A stretch of 64,000 bases of DNA from Micropterix aruncella (GCA_944548615.1 OX155955.1:12643921-12707920), one strand, 5' to 3'. Counted from the stretch's first letter, positions 49,696-62,072 are shown. Translations and numbers: made by a program. Notes: generated by a model from the letters alone, not told the origin.

Positions 49696-49960
49696 TCAGT
49701 CTGTCAGTCTGCAAATAATATTTGTAAAATACTTATCATAAAACACAATAAAATTTATTTCAATAACACGAAAAAAGTAAATAATAATTAGAATTTGCAA
49801 ATGAATAGTGAAAAAATTAAATTGAAATAAATATGGAAGGAAAAAGGGATTATAATAAATAGTCGAAAAATCTAATTGAAATAGTAAGAGGATTATCAAA
49901 TTGAAATAGTCAATTATACATAAAATGTGCATGTTACTAGTTATAATATAATTTTGAATG
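49696..49960 (-). mobile_element. A-rich LINE 3' UTR-like segment adjoining ORF1
   Basis: 'attgaaatagt' and 'aaattgaaata' words resemble the 3' UTR of the CR1-like copies at 8.8 kb. If so, it is joined directly to an ORF1, implying an internal deletion of ORF2. Confidence 0.4.
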
Positions 49961-49968
49961 TAATCGAA

Positions 49969-50850
49969 TTATGGGGCGGGGTTCTTGACCGATTTCTTTA
50001 TCCATGTTCTGGAGATAGATGATACATCCGCTGCCGTAAAGGGTGTTTTTGCAATAGTTGCGATTCTTTCAACAACGCTTGTTAGATCTTTGTCGTGGCT
50101 TTGCGGGATGCCATGTATTTCGATATTGCAAGACCTTTGCTGCTGTTCTTGATAATCCCAACGCGATTGCATTTCTAATAATTTCGTTTCCAATTCACTG
50201 TTTTTCTGTACCACGCTATCGATTTGTGCATTATTTTTCTCTAACTTCTCAACTCTAGTAATTATGGAATCGTAGTCATTAGGTAAAAACTGGATTGTCC
50301 TCTGAATATTTTCCATTTTCTGCTCTTTCATATTTCGCATTTTGTTTGATATTTTGTTCCATAAATTGTTTCTCGATTAATGCCAGTATGTCAGTTTTGA
50401 ACTCCGATAAATCGGATTTATATTACGAGAACTTCTGTTCCAAAAGCGCTGAAAAATCATGAACATTGGCAACGTCGGCAACGTCGTTTTCTCTAGGCAG
50501 TTTCGCAGAGAGACTTGGATTAATCACCCGATTCGCTGAAGTAGCTCTTGTAACGGGCGGTAGTTTCACATTCCATCCATTTGCAGTAGTCGCATTTTGA
50601 TTAGTAGTTTGACGTGTCGCCGACGAAGACTTCGGTGGCTTTTGATGTAAATTTTCCGCAACGCATCGGGGACAAGACCACTTACTTTTTGTGTTGAGTT
50701 GATCAATTTATTGAAGTTTGTTTCTGTCAAGTTTCTGCAGAAATAGTGATAGCAGCCAAAGCATGTTTTCCAAATTATTCTTTCCGAAACCAGGGTTGTG
50801 GAAGAACATTTTTTTACATTTCTGATCCGCCATAGCTGAAGGTATGATTT
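49969..50850 (-). pseudogene. LINE ORF1 with PHD-like finger, coiled coil and NIEIHGIP domain
   Basis: Translation on the minus strand starts at the ATG near 50,840 (MADQKC). A one-base slip in an A7 run moves it to the KKCSSTTLV frame with the C-x2-C, CFGCYHYFC and SCPRC pattern of the PHD-like finger found in ORF1 of insect LINEs. A spacer rich in N/T/S follows, with a stop near 50,420. The frame 50,340-49,969 then holds a heptad-like coiled coil (RVEKLEKNNAQIDSVVQKNS) and NIEIHGIPQSHDKDL, the RRM-like core of ORF1 proteins. Its role would be RNA binding and chaperoning. Broken by at least two lesions. Confidence 0.8.
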
Positions 50851-50908
50851 GTGTTTTTTTTTCGATATATTGTACAAACTTTGAAAATATATTTCTAAAT
50901 ACGGCCAC

Positions 50909-51669
50909 TCGGGAAAAGATGTCGGAGACCTAAGTTTAAAATTTGTCTCCGATAGTGCCTCCGTGCTACAAGCGCTAGCAAAAAATACTATAACCTCAGT
51001 CCTTGTACCGGAATGCCACAATGCGCTTCAATCCATTGCCAGGTCAAATAAAGTGACCCTGCAATGGATTAAAGGGCACAGCGACTTACTGGGCAATGAC
51101 GCGGCAGACGAAATGGCCATAAGGGGATCAAAGGAAATAGTATATGGACCGGAACCCTTAATGCCCATTCTCCAGGCCCAAATAAAAACATGGCTACGCA
51201 GGAACACCGAAGAAACCCACCTTACAGAATGGAAAAAAACGCAGGATGCAGGCAAACAAAGAACGCGGTTCCGGAAGCGTCCAAAAAACTTGGCCGCAAC
51301 CTCACCAGATTAAAAAGGGACAAAATCCGTAAAGTCATCGGTACTAAGACAGGCCACTGTCCCCTAAACAAACACCTGTTTACCATAGGTGTGACAGACA
51401 GCCCTCTATGCAGAGGATGCATGGAGGAAGAAAAAACGCCACAGCATGTGCTCATGGAATGCAGGAGCGTGGCAGAGCAACGGGCAAGAATACTACAATC
51501 TCCAGCATCTGTCCCGGAGGCCTGTAGCAACCCAAACAGGCTGCTAACCTTCTGGGACAGCCTGGGCTGGCTGGAGTAACATAAATAGAAACATGAGCCA
51601 CGCACAACGGCCTAATCAAGAGGCCAAGTGCGGGAAAAAGCCGAGACAAACTAACTAACTAACTAACTA
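50909..51669 (+). mobile_element. 5'-truncated R1/Jockey-type LINE (RNase H to 3' tail), with TSD
   Basis: The frame opening SGKDVGDLSLKFVSDSASVL is the RNase H domain, with VTLQWIKGHSDLLGNDAADE as its conserved C-terminal block. A one-base slip in the A7 run near 51,234 moves the frame to 51,190-51,579 (TGHCPLNKHLF, CRGCMEEEKTPQHVLMEC, TFWDSLGWLE). The 3' UTR ends GAGACAAACTAACTAACTAA. ACGGCCAC flanks both sides (50,901-50,908 and 51,670-51,677). Same family as 33,862-34,236 in opposite orientation. The RT and endonuclease are absent. Confidence 0.85.
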
Positions 51670-51679
51670 ACGGCCACCT

Positions 51680-52660
51680 TTATTGCTTTCAAGGCGATTC
51701 CGATGATATTAATCAGTAAATCAGTTTTTGAATGACAGTTTGTTCAGTATACAAGCCGATGTTTACAATCGTTTTCTGCCGAATTCGTAATCCTCACTAT
51801 TTGTTATCTTTACTCCTGTATCCTTGTATATAATGTTACTGTTTCACTGCATAAATATCAAAAACAATCACTAAATTTTTTTTTTTTAAAAAACGGAAAA
51901 ATATATCTGTGTGCAAGCAGAGTTGCCAATGTGTAATATTTCCAGACAATAGGCAGGTACCTACTGCAAATCGGCGGTAACGGTATCGGTTTTATCGACG
52001 AGCTCATAATAGAGGTAAATAGTTAATCATTTGTGAGGGTGGAAGCGGGGAGGGGTTGAATGCAGGGGGGGGGGGGTCGAGTATATAATTTATAGATTTA
52101 TAGATTTTAGTATTATAATATATGATATGCTCCATGTAAACTCTGAGTATAGAAGATTTTGAATAGGTTTTAGACCTATTGCATCTTGAATATTGTATAC
52201 GTTTTTAAATGGGCTCTTATATTAGGGGTTGTAATAAATAAATATTCGTCCAGGCTGTTTTAATGGTTGTAAAGCATGCGAGGTCATAGAACTTGTAGAT
52301 CGACTTATTTATAAATCTGTTACGTCTGTGCCTAATGGACCCTCGAAGTTTGGATGGTGATCGCCTTCTTTGCGTTACCTTAGTGGTCCTAACTCACGGT
52401 TCGACTGCCTACTGGTAGCCTACTCAACCTGTCAGGATAGCTAAATAATGCATGGGAGTGTAATCCTTCTCATGCATCCGTAAAATCGCATAGCAGTAAC
52501 GTAACTTGACTAATATGTAAATATACTTGACTTAAACCCGGTTTCACCAGAGTAAAAGTTCCAAAGGGGTATAGGATTCCAGTAATGTTGCAGCTTTGCC
52601 TATTCAAGGTTTCAAATATTATTAAATGTCTCTTAGACAAATTACTGTTAGAAATAAATT
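51680..52660. other. Unassigned sequence
   Basis: Includes a G-run at 52,065-52,077. No gene recognised. Confidence 0.45.
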
Positions 52661-52667
52661 ACAAAAA

Positions 52668-53332
52668 GAGTTGTCAACTACAACGGGTGGACCCGTCACC
52701 TAAGGAAGCTTTACCGATTGGTCGTTCTATCTTCCGTGAAGTGAGCGCAGAAGACTTGGACAAAACAGTCAACCGCTAAGCTCCGCCATGTGCCCGTAAG
52801 AGGCCAACGCCTTATCCGCGAGATAACCAGGTATTACAATCACGCCCTTACTTCCAATTGCGACCAGATTATTCCGGTCTCTCGACTAGTTACGAGTTCG
52901 AGGTCGCTTGCGCGATCCTCTCCCTTACGAAGCGGTGAAACGGTGTATACCGCATCTATCGCGGACCACGGCATCCTTTGCCAGGCTGTTCCCAACCCAG
53001 GATCGGGTAGCCTATGGTCGTTTCAAGAGCAGTCGCCGTAAGGCCCGCAACCACCCCCGCTCTTTAGGAAACAGTACTGCTTCCAGACTCCCCCGACTCT
53101 TAGTCAGAGTGCACAATCGATTGGCCTACGCCGCACGGTGCGCAGACCGTCCAGGAGCGTCAGAAGGTTGATTCCTAGGGGAAACTAGCCCTAAGGTCAG
53201 AGTCCTTCCCAGGCTCGCACTTCATGCGTGGAGGCCGCCGGATGGGTGTTGACCCGTGAGTGTGACAAATCCTGAACAGAATAAGTCTTCGTGGCCAACC
53301 CAACAAGGGTCCATTAGCTCCCAGTTATTTTC
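52668..53332. mobile_element. GC-rich foldback element, copy lacking its left terminal repeat
   Basis: Begins at the interior boundary 'gagttgtcaactacaacggg', with the interior in reversed orientation, and continues into the right terminal repeat, ending GGGTCCATTAGCTCCC. The left 220-bp repeat is absent, as if deleted by recombination or 5' truncation. Confidence 0.75.
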
Positions 53333-53362
53333 GCCAGTAAAATATTCAGTTTATCGAACATA

Positions 53363-53450
53363 TAGGCGACCACTAGTTAGGTCACCTGACCTTACTTTGT
53401 AAGGTTCCGGGTTCGGTCCCCGGCTAGGTTATCATTTTCCTTTGGGATTA
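53363..53450 (+). mobile_element. tRNA-derived SINE fragment
   Basis: TTCCGGGTTCGGTCCCCGG is a T-arm/B-box-like word with paired CCGGG/CCCGG sides, preceded by a partial tRNA-like body ('aggcgaccactagttag'). There is no intact acceptor stem, so this is a SINE rather than a tRNA gene. Confidence 0.55.
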
Positions 53451-53454
53451 GATT

Positions 53455-54098
53455 AACGGATTTGCAATTCTGCCAATCGAATGCAATAACAAGACACGCG
53501 ATTACACACATGTTACATGCACACACCGCACAGTAGTCTGGCGTCGAATATGCGGAGGTTCAATGCTGTATACCAACCATTCTGTTGTGGTACTCGTCTG
53601 GTTAAGTTGAGCATCGTCGGGCATCGTCTGGTTAAGTTGAGCATCAACTTTGTGAGTATGCTCGCTTTTAATTCAAGCGGGCGATGCATACTCGGCAACC
53701 GAATACGCCAGTGCTACGGACAAGGTTATCAGTGCTGGGTTTGCTCCCCTTATCGACATAGCCAGTTTATGGATAATAATAATCATGGAAAAAATATTCG
53801 CTGCTGTTTTTTGTATATGGGATTTATATATGAGCGAGCGGGTGATAAAAACATCATTGATGTTATGGCATGTTAGATTACTCAACGACGTACTACGAAA
53901 AACAACGTGTGGGTAGGCACTAATACTTCCAAACATGGTGGCATTCGTGACATTACGGCGCACTATAGATGGCGCTGTAAACAACGATTTACCGTATCCT
54001 ATCGCCAAATAAAATAAAACAATAATAAACGATTTTTTAATCCTACCTCCTATTATTTTAATATAATTTACATAAAAATGACAATTTTAATTTCATAT
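53455..54098. other. Unassigned sequence with a short tandem duplication
   Basis: The word GTCTGGTTAAGTTGAGCATC is repeated at 53,597-53,616 and 53,626-53,645. A 119-codon plus frame (53,517-53,876) and a 111-codon minus frame overlap here. Neither is recognised. Confidence 0.4.
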
Positions 54099-54100
54099 AC

Positions 54101-54422
54101 AGGTTTCAATAGGTAATACTTACGCACTAAAACGTTCAGATAGCTTAATAGATGGCATTCTATCCGATGCAATCAGCCTATATATAAATGCGATGGATGT
54201 CATCAATTATTGAATGTTGTTATTGTTATGATTGGTTAAAATATTGGGTTTTTATAATCAATCAGTCTTCATAAAAAAACATTAATTTTCAATGTTAACA
54301 TAGATGGTCAAATAGAGTACTGTTAGTTTCGCCGGACAATACTATTAATGCCACCTGCACGTCACCGATGAAGAAGGGTTGATAAAACGTGCTATGACTT
54401 GAGCAATCTAATACTATAAATA
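54101..54422. repeat. Dispersed repeat, 'atacaggttt' family, copy 2
   Basis: Second copy of the repeat at 32,838-33,165, same orientation. It contains ACCGATGAAGAAGGGTTG followed by 'ataaaacgtgctatgac'. Confidence 0.65.
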
Positions 54423-54424
54423 AT

Positions 54425-57400
54425 TAATGGTAACACCTAGATATTTAGGATTACGGTTATTTTTATTTAAGAACCTGAAAAGGCTGTCCAAAAGTTGGCC
54501 ATTTCAAAAACCCCACCTTTGCACTAGAATTACTTTTACAAGATTGGTTAGAGCGAATACTAAAATATATTGATTATAATTGATCGTACTTCTAAAAAGG
54601 AATATACCTATATATTTTCGGTCATTTTCCGTTTGTCGTTTTTCCTATTCCCGACCATTTCGGTGCGCTCAGCTTGACATTATTTGTAAACTTTGATACC
54701 TGGTTTTTCGCATATCAAAAAGGTGAAAAAGAGCCTCCTACCAATTTGTCGGGAAAATGGCCGTCATATCGTTTGGTCGATCGACGATGTATTTTTCCTC
54801 ATACATGCGACCCAGTTGAACAAATGACATCGTCATATATTATTTTTCATCTGTGACATATGCGCGGCGCCGTCCAACGCTCAGTTGAATTGGAACGGTC
54901 AGATGCGGTAGCCTGGTTAGAGTGAAAAATAAAATTACAGTTAGTATAGTTTCGTCAGATTTCTAGATTTTTTTAAAATTTATTTATTTGGTAACATCGT
55001 GAAAATATCTAGTATACATTATCTACCCAATTGGATGTATAATTAAGTATCTATTTACACATTGACACATGTAGTCAAAACTTGAAATATTACATTAAGA
55101 TTATTTGTCTACCTACCTCACTATATTTTAAAGACGAAGAGCATTACAAAAGCAAGAATCCAAACCAACAATATACGCTACATAAATTAAAAATACACCA
55201 AAATAACATTTTTCATCAGTGTAAAATTAAAAATATTTTTTGTTTTTTTTTTAATATAGCATAAAATATTCATAGAACAAAAAAATATGATATAAATAAA
55301 GTACTACAATTCTAATACATATCAATTGAAACGGCGGCAATCCACTTAATTATGGTGACAATGAATTACTGACATGAAATATCAACATAAATATTTAAAA
55401 TTCAATCAAAATAACATCATACTACATTAAATTGGAAAATAAAATGAAATCAAAGTAGTGTATATCTGAAATAAAAATTAAAGTATTTCTTTACTCGCAA
55501 AAGACTTAATTATAATATTGCTCTTTTGTACGTAAATATTGTATATCAATATTATAAATATTGTAAATATGTATATCAATATTATACTTAGTTGCAATGC
55601 AATTTACCTGTAAATACTTCTTACTTGCTAACTATGGTTAAGTTAATAGAGACTTCAAGAGAATAAAAAGCATTTTCTAATAGTGACTCATTTAGCGATT
55701 TTTTTATGAACTTTTCACCTAAATTATTTTTAAACTTTTAGTTTTGTGAATTGATGAAACGTTTTTTTTTATATTTTGTCTCTGTATGATAACATTATAT
55801 AGCTTTTTTATTTTATTTATTTTTAAAGAATTAATTACCTACTATAAAACATTTCTTTTGCTTAAACAAATAACAGGAACCGAATCGCAAAACCTTAACC
55901 TTTTGCTTATTTGATGCTGTCACTCAACTCGGACTAGCCCGTTCTAGGGTGAACAGGACTCTAATATTAGAATAAATTATGTAAAAATTTTTGTAAAATG
56001 CTCATAAAACTAAATTACCCAAAAATGTGGTCCTCAAAAAATAATTACTGCCGGAAAATTGTCCAAAAACTGACAGGGATTTGCCAAAAAGGAAACTATC
56101 AAAATTTTGTATAATGTCGGAACAAGAGACTGTATGCTGTATTCAACACAGCCCCATGAGCAACAACACGAGATCATCAGAAAACCAGGATAAATCCAAT
56201 AATGCATCTTCTATATCACCGCCTACTACAACAACTACCAATAAGTCACCGGTCATCTCTACAATAGCTCCAGAAAAACCTTAAACATCGCCACAAGCCA
56301 TAACCAATATACTCATAAAAATATCTTATTTTTACTCATTTTTAATTCTATAATTAGGTATGATTTACATACTCTATTTATTAGCATGTACCTATAACTA
56401 TTTAAATACTATTTATCTGTACATTATTTTTATTAATTATCACTATGGTTATGAATGTTATCTTTCAATTTTACTTTGATTGTCCAGTGGTTATGGATCA
56501 TTAATAACTATTCATGAATACATTCTTTAAAATGTATTATGCGATTTTCTTTGTTTAGGTTTTATATAAGTTCATACACGTATCGATGCATGCCTTAGAA
56601 CAGGATATAGCCTAGTTAGGTGACATTATATGACCAAATAGGATTACTGGCAACAATTTTGGCGTTATGGTGTTATGAGTATTTTGCTTTTCGATTTTTA
56701 TCTATGACATTTTAATTGTACATGTTGTCCATTTTAATGTGGATTATTGTGGATTGAAAATTAATTTAAATAAAAAATTTAAATAAATTAAAATTGTAAT
56801 ATATGCTCCTTAAATATGACTAAGAATCATAAGTCAGTTGTAATTCAGTGCAAGAAATGTTTTGATATTCATTAAAATGATATTTTACCTCTGGAATTAA
56901 ATTTTATATAAGAATTTTTATTTGATCTTTTATTACTTCGATATCTATGTTTCATAGCTATTATAAGTTAAAAATTGTTTAGTTAGTTTAAATTAAAAAG
57001 TTAGTTTGTTATTAAAAAGTTAATTTGTTTTTATATATTTACTATTTTGTTTAACTACTGAATAAAGTGGAAGTCCTTCTATAAAACATAAATTCTTGGT
57101 TATATACAAAGTAATTTATATTTGGTATCTAATTATCCAGAAATCTACGAATATATGAAAAAGTTTGAAAGTACTTGGAAGTAGCGAAATTATTTGTAAC
57201 TACAATTAGTATGGTCATTTTTAACCCATGTATCACAGTGGTGATTTGGTTCAAAATATTGATAGTAGTTACGTGTTAATTTTACTTTGCTCAATCACAA
57301 TTTCTTTTTCAGCAACCACCAAAGGATCCCCTATCCTCTTTTAAGGGGTAGCTATGTAATCAAAATGATCGTGATAAAAATGCTTTTGTTCTTCACTGCA

Positions 57401-57880
57401 CTTGCGATTCTGTTGAGGATATCCTTACCTAAATAAACCTGAAATGGTACGTCGACAGTAAGCAATCTCTACCGTTAGTATTGATATGTTCGAAGTCGCT
57501 CTCTACACTTCTGCCGATCTCGGCAATTTCAACTCGCTATTGGTACCTCTGTGAATTTATCCAGTCATTGACATTGTAACGATCCATTGTAAAACACGGT
57601 GAACCGGCTATAATGACGTCAGCCAAGGGGGTGTTAAGAATGGATCCTCCCATCTCGGTAGAAATACGTGCTCCATTGGTGCGCGATCTTCTGTGTCAGC
57701 TCGGCGATTTCTATTCAAATGTGCACCAATAAAATGCTGATTTTAAAGTGCGCCACGAGCTCCTTCCCTGTCCCCCTTTTACAGATCTGTCGACTAGTCG
57801 CCCCCCTTCGTCGTGTGTCGCTCTTTCGCTAGGATCTCCATATAGCCATTGATAAAAGAAAAGAAAAATATCTATACATA
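54425..57880. other. AT-rich 3.4-kb region without recognised gene
   Basis: Short frames only, for example 56,081-56,284, a 67-codon S/T/N-rich frame (MPKRKLSKF opening, TTTTTNKSP near the end). That resembles a low-complexity stretch, and I do not call a gene. No clear repeat ends except weak GC patches at 57,480-57,850. Of the larger gaps this has the least TE signal. Confidence 0.45.
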
Positions 57881-58065
57881 TATAAGCAGCACCGGATCAT
57901 CCGATAGGCCAAGTAGGCATCGACCTATGGGCCCTACGCCTTTTAGGGGCCCCGAGTCAAGGGATCATTGCAATCATTTAGTAAACACTATTTCTAATAG
58001 ATAGAAAAAAAGCAATAAAATGAAAATCCAAGCATGAAATGTAAATTAAACTTTTCGATTCGTCT

Positions 58066-58507
58066 CAGGGCCGGGCCACACGATGCGGTGCGGCTGCGGC
58101 GCGGCGCCTGAGCGGTGCCGCTGCGGCGTCCTACATACAAATATCCATGATATTATGTCACACGATGCGTTCCGGCGCCACACTGCAGGCAAACCGGTAA
58201 TATGAGCCGGAGCGGCACCGCTCAGTTGTAAAGTGCAGTCAAAGGAGGGTACATGCTTGCCTATTTCATTTGTTTTCACGTATTTTTGTTGATTTTTAAT
58301 CGAAGTGTTTAAAACGAGTACTAACGAAAAAGATATCGGCATTGCCTACCTCATTTCACTAGTTCTACGTACAATTAACTACAACATTATTCACCCACTG
58401 CGGCGTCGTAGTAACGTTGCGACGCCGCACCGTGCACTGTACGTGTGTACGACCATACGGCGAAATTTTTGCGTTGCGGCGCCGCACCGCATTGTGTGGA
58501 CCGACTC
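58066..58507. mobile_element. GC-ended MITE (CACGATGCGGTGCGGC family), copy 2
   Basis: Left CAGGGCCGGGCCACACGATG and right 'ccgcaccgcattgtgtggac' form inverted termini. The internal 'tacatgcttgcctatttcat' matches 22,200. Nested in the hAT element. Confidence 0.7.
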
Positions 58508-58584
58508 TATTATATTATATAATTAGGACGACTCTATTATATAATAGTTATAAATTATTGACAGTGTGCCGATCGCAGATGTCT

Positions 58585-58765
58585 CATAATTATGAACGCT
58601 ACGGGTGAAAGATTTTTTTCGAAGTTGAAACTGCTCAAAAATGATCTATTAATTTATTTTATTTCTCTAAATTATATATATTATAAAATAAAAAAACACA
58701 AGGACAACTGAATTAACTTGCTCTTATGGCCACTGAAAACGCGTTATTATAAAAGGTGAATTTCC
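58585..58765 (+). pseudogene. hAT transposase C-terminal remnant
   Basis: NATGERFFSKLKLLKNDL corresponds to the conserved hAT dimerisation motif ('ASAERSFSKLKLIKNYLRS'). After a 60-bp gap, LALMATENALL corresponds to the following 'LALLSIEN' block, with stops on both sides. This is a different hAT lineage from the remnant at 23 kb, which has the TTYLCEKGF-type motif. Confidence 0.7.
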
Positions 58766-59199
58766 AAGGGACAGTGAATATATAAAGTTTTATACATTAA
58801 AACAATTGCATAAAAGTTTAATGTTTGTTTATTAATATTACAATATATTATTTAATAATAATTATTTTGTTAAAGAAAATTAGTTTATCAAGATGTCCTA
58901 AGACCAAACGTATTAGAACAAATCGTATTAGGATTTGCAAAGTGCAAAGGCGGCCCCGAGATTTCGACGGCCTAAGGGCTAGGGCCCTTAGGTCGTCGAC
59001 TTATTCCGGCACTGCGTAAAAGAAATAATTTTAGAAGTAAAAAGATCTAATAGAAATAATAATAGGAAGTAAATTTTGCTGCCCTATCTAAATTTATAGA
59101 CACATCCATCTATAAATGGATGTGTGTATAAGTTTCTGTCCGATTTAGTAATTTTGTACTCGTATCTATTAAAATAATTCAGAATAAACACAATTAATA

Positions 59200-59680
59200 T
59201 TAGACAACATTTTAACAAAAAAAAAACCGACTCCATTTTTTTTATTAGTGCAGCAGCCATGTCATGGTGAAACTTAGAATCGCTATCATAATTGAATGCG
59301 TATACAAAATTGTATGTCTGTGCTGTTGACCGTTGAGGAGTTCCTTCGTTGGGATCCAACACAGGGTGTAGAATCAGGCCATATTTAAAAATGCATCATG
59401 TAAAATTTTAACTTCATATGATAATATTTGAGGAGTTCCTACAATTCCTCATGGATTCCATCATCAGACAGGATTTTAATTAAAATGGGACCAATCTGTA
59501 AGTATATTCTTTCAAATAAAAAAAGAATTTTCGAAGTCGGTTCATAAATGGCAGATTTCGGAGGTACATTAAAAAATATACAAACGAATTAAACATTAAA
59601 AAGGAATATTATATAACAAAAAGGTCCGAACGAATTTAAACCCTCCTCCTTTTTTTGAAGTTGGTTAAAAATTAAGCTGA
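59200..59680. repeat. Lepidoptera-type dispersed repeat
   Basis: Contains GAGGAGTTCCTTCGTTGGGA, 'aacttcatatgataatattt', 'gattccatcatcagac', 'cgaagtcggttcat' and 'cctcctcctttttttgaag', a word series I associate with a repeat widely found in butterfly and moth genomes. The minus-strand 92-codon frame across it is probably incidental. Class unresolved. Confidence 0.55.
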
Positions 59681-59689
59681 ACTCACAGC

Positions 59690-61310
59690 ATCTACTGCTT
59701 TAGTTAGTGGTCTCTAGAGTAAATTTATAGTTGTGCTTTAGGATAACCTGACATATTGAATCAATTTTGTTATTAATCAGAAACCGAGCATTAGTTAGTC
59801 GCCCCACGTGAAGGCGTCCCACGTGATTTACGGGCTTTATCTAGGGGTAATTACGCTACCTTCGTTCAAAAATAGATCAGGAATACATATGTATGTAGCA
59901 ATATGGTCTTGATATCACACAAAATTATTCCCTTTATTGTTGCTAGTATAATTCATTTCAGAAAATACGGTTCATTCAAGTGGAATAAACGGTTCTTCCC
60001 TAAAAAACAGCCTAGGCTTAGTTGGGTGGCACCAAACAAAACAATTTTCTAAATTCGTCTTAGTTAATTCTTCCTGTTATTGGTTTTAGAAATGTAACTA
60101 TGCACTAAGCACTAATTAATTAATTAAATTAAATTAATATAGCTTTCTTTTAATGTAGTCTTCTTACCTCTTTCTTTAAGATCTAGTAATTTTATTGTCA
60201 CTGTTTGCTTTCCCTTAGAAATAAGAAATAAGATCTCAAAGCTAGATATCAATGTCCAAGAAGCAATTTGACAATGACATTTCTTGTATATCGTAAATCT
60301 TGTAAATCCTATATATTTATATTCATATAAATAGTAACTCTTGTATATTCAATTTTCAAATATATACAATAAAACCTTAAAATATCATGAATTATCATAT
60401 AAACCTTATAATTCATGTGGTAAAACGCTCTTGTTGTTCAGTTCAGTTTGTTAAGTTAACTATGGAAGTAGGTGCGTTAAAAACTGAATATAACACTTCT
60501 GTGCTTGATGATTTTTTTATATCATTTTTGCTATCATCTATTTTTACTTAGATTAATTATCGATAGATAGATTAAAAATCGATAGATAGAAAAAAATATT
60601 TTTTTACTTAGATTAATTATTGATAGATATACTAAAAAAAATATTGAAAAAGAAAAACTTAATAAAAAGATTATAAAATTATTTATAAATACCTTATATA
60701 TCAATGATTTTACTTAAAATTAAGGCATTCAAATGAAAATTCTCCTACAGTATCTGGCCATAGTATTAAGGCCACCTATTTACTAATTACACTATGAGTA
60801 CTTATTTCCAATATGCCATATTTTTTATTGTTCCATATATTCCATATTCTTTGAATTATTTTATTTTATTATAATTAACAAGTACATTTTGCCATTATAT
60901 TTATAATAAACTAATGTTACCGTATGATATTATTAAAATTCTCAACTTCTATTAAGATTTGCCCTCGTCATGGTGAGAATGATAGAATAAAGAACGTTTC
61001 CCATCACTTTTATTATATCCGACTACCGTATAGGATTTGTAGTTGAAAGAAGGCATTTTTATACAGTTTTCTCTGTCTTCGTTTTTTGTTTCGGTTGTCT
61101 ACAAATTCGAGTCTTCTCGTGATGTTGGCTGTAACAAAATTAATTAATTTCCTTTTGAATTTTAAATTTCAAGAGAAATGCCATTTTATTTAAAATAAAA
61201 TATATAAAACTGATGATTCCCACGATAATTCTAATGTACTATTATTACATTTTAAATGAGGGTAAAAAAATTTTTTTGACACATTTCCTATAATTATGTA
61301 TTATTTATAA
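59690..61310. other. AT-rich stretch without recognisable gene
   Basis: A small block at 59,796-59,860 ('gccccacgtgaaggcgtccc') weakly resembles 63,505-63,540. Near 60,555-60,630 the word 'cttagattaattatcgatag' repeats as a short duplication. No gene recognised. Confidence 0.5.
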
Positions 61311-61315
61311 GCACC

Positions 61316-61353
61316 TAAAAGTAGGCACTGTTCTTGAACAGTGCCTACTTTTA
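61316..61353. repeat. Perfect 38-bp hairpin
   Basis: TAAAAGTAGGCACTGTTC, two T's, then its exact reverse complement: 18-bp arms with a 2-base loop. Single-copy in this window. Could be the centre of a decayed MITE or a cruciform-prone site; too short-looped for a typical microRNA precursor. Confidence 0.9.
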
Positions 61354-61354
61354 A

Positions 61355-62070
61355 CGTATTAAATGTTTAAGTCTGTGCCAAAATGCACTATGTGCCTAAT
61401 AATTTGGCTGTGCTTAACCTGCTTATAATTATTATATAGGTGATACGATTTTGCTATTAACACGAATTTTCTAACTTGCCATCGGACGAAATGGCCCATA
61501 AATGCTTTTTTTAAAGAAATCACTTACTTTGTTATTCCTTATAGAACGTTCCGCGAGACAGTCGCGTACGACACATATTTGAAAAGAAGTGGTAATTCAT
61601 TTTACAAACAACTAGACCGCAGATTTGATTTTACCTTTATTATTTATTGAAAGCAAAAACATCAAGGAATGCTGTCTAAAATGTTAAGAATGTAACCGGA
61701 GAATTTTATATTTTCCAAAGAAAAGTGGTATTCAAAGTATACTCGAAGTTTGTCAACTGCGAATCCTTCAGGCATGGAACGACGGTCGTAAATTTTCCCC
61801 ATAAATTTAAAAAAAAATACATTACTTTGGGTATTTTTATGATGGCACTTTAACATAGCTTCAAAATAAAAGTTGCTCTCGTTTTTTAGACGCAAATTAA
61901 AATAATTGAGCAGAAGCCGTAGGTTATACTACACTTACAAGGAAAAGTTTATTAAATGTCATAATTTTGGAGACTGTAATTAACGAATCGGTAATTAATA
62001 TCATTTTGCTGTCCCATTTGCTAAGTTTAGATATTATACAGAAATTTAAATATGTCAGTATTTTATTATA
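61355..62070. other. AT-rich stretch without recognisable gene
   Basis: A 77-codon minus frame (61,895-61,662) is unrecognised. Confidence 0.45.
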
Positions 62071-62072
62071 AA

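Larger units (their letters stand above)
57887..59014 (+). mobile_element. hAT-type element with nested MITE
   Basis: The left end CAGCACCGGATCATCCGATA and the right end (reversed) CAGTGCCGGAATAAGTCGAC are the CAGTGCCGGA-type termini common in hAT elements. Similar 'gggcccta' words follow on both sides. The immediate 8-bp flanks agree at five of eight bases (TATATAAG, CGTAAAAG), compatible with a decayed target duplication. A transposase C-terminal remnant lies inside at 58,585-58,765, and a MITE at 58,066-58,507. Confidence 0.7.

Noticed and set aside
53363..53450. Functional tRNA gene
   Set aside because: Only the T-arm is convincing; the D-arm and acceptor stem are missing.
61316..61353. 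microRNA precursor
   Set aside because: The arms are fully paired with a 2-base loop and only 38 bp long in total, unlike a Drosha/Dicer substrate.
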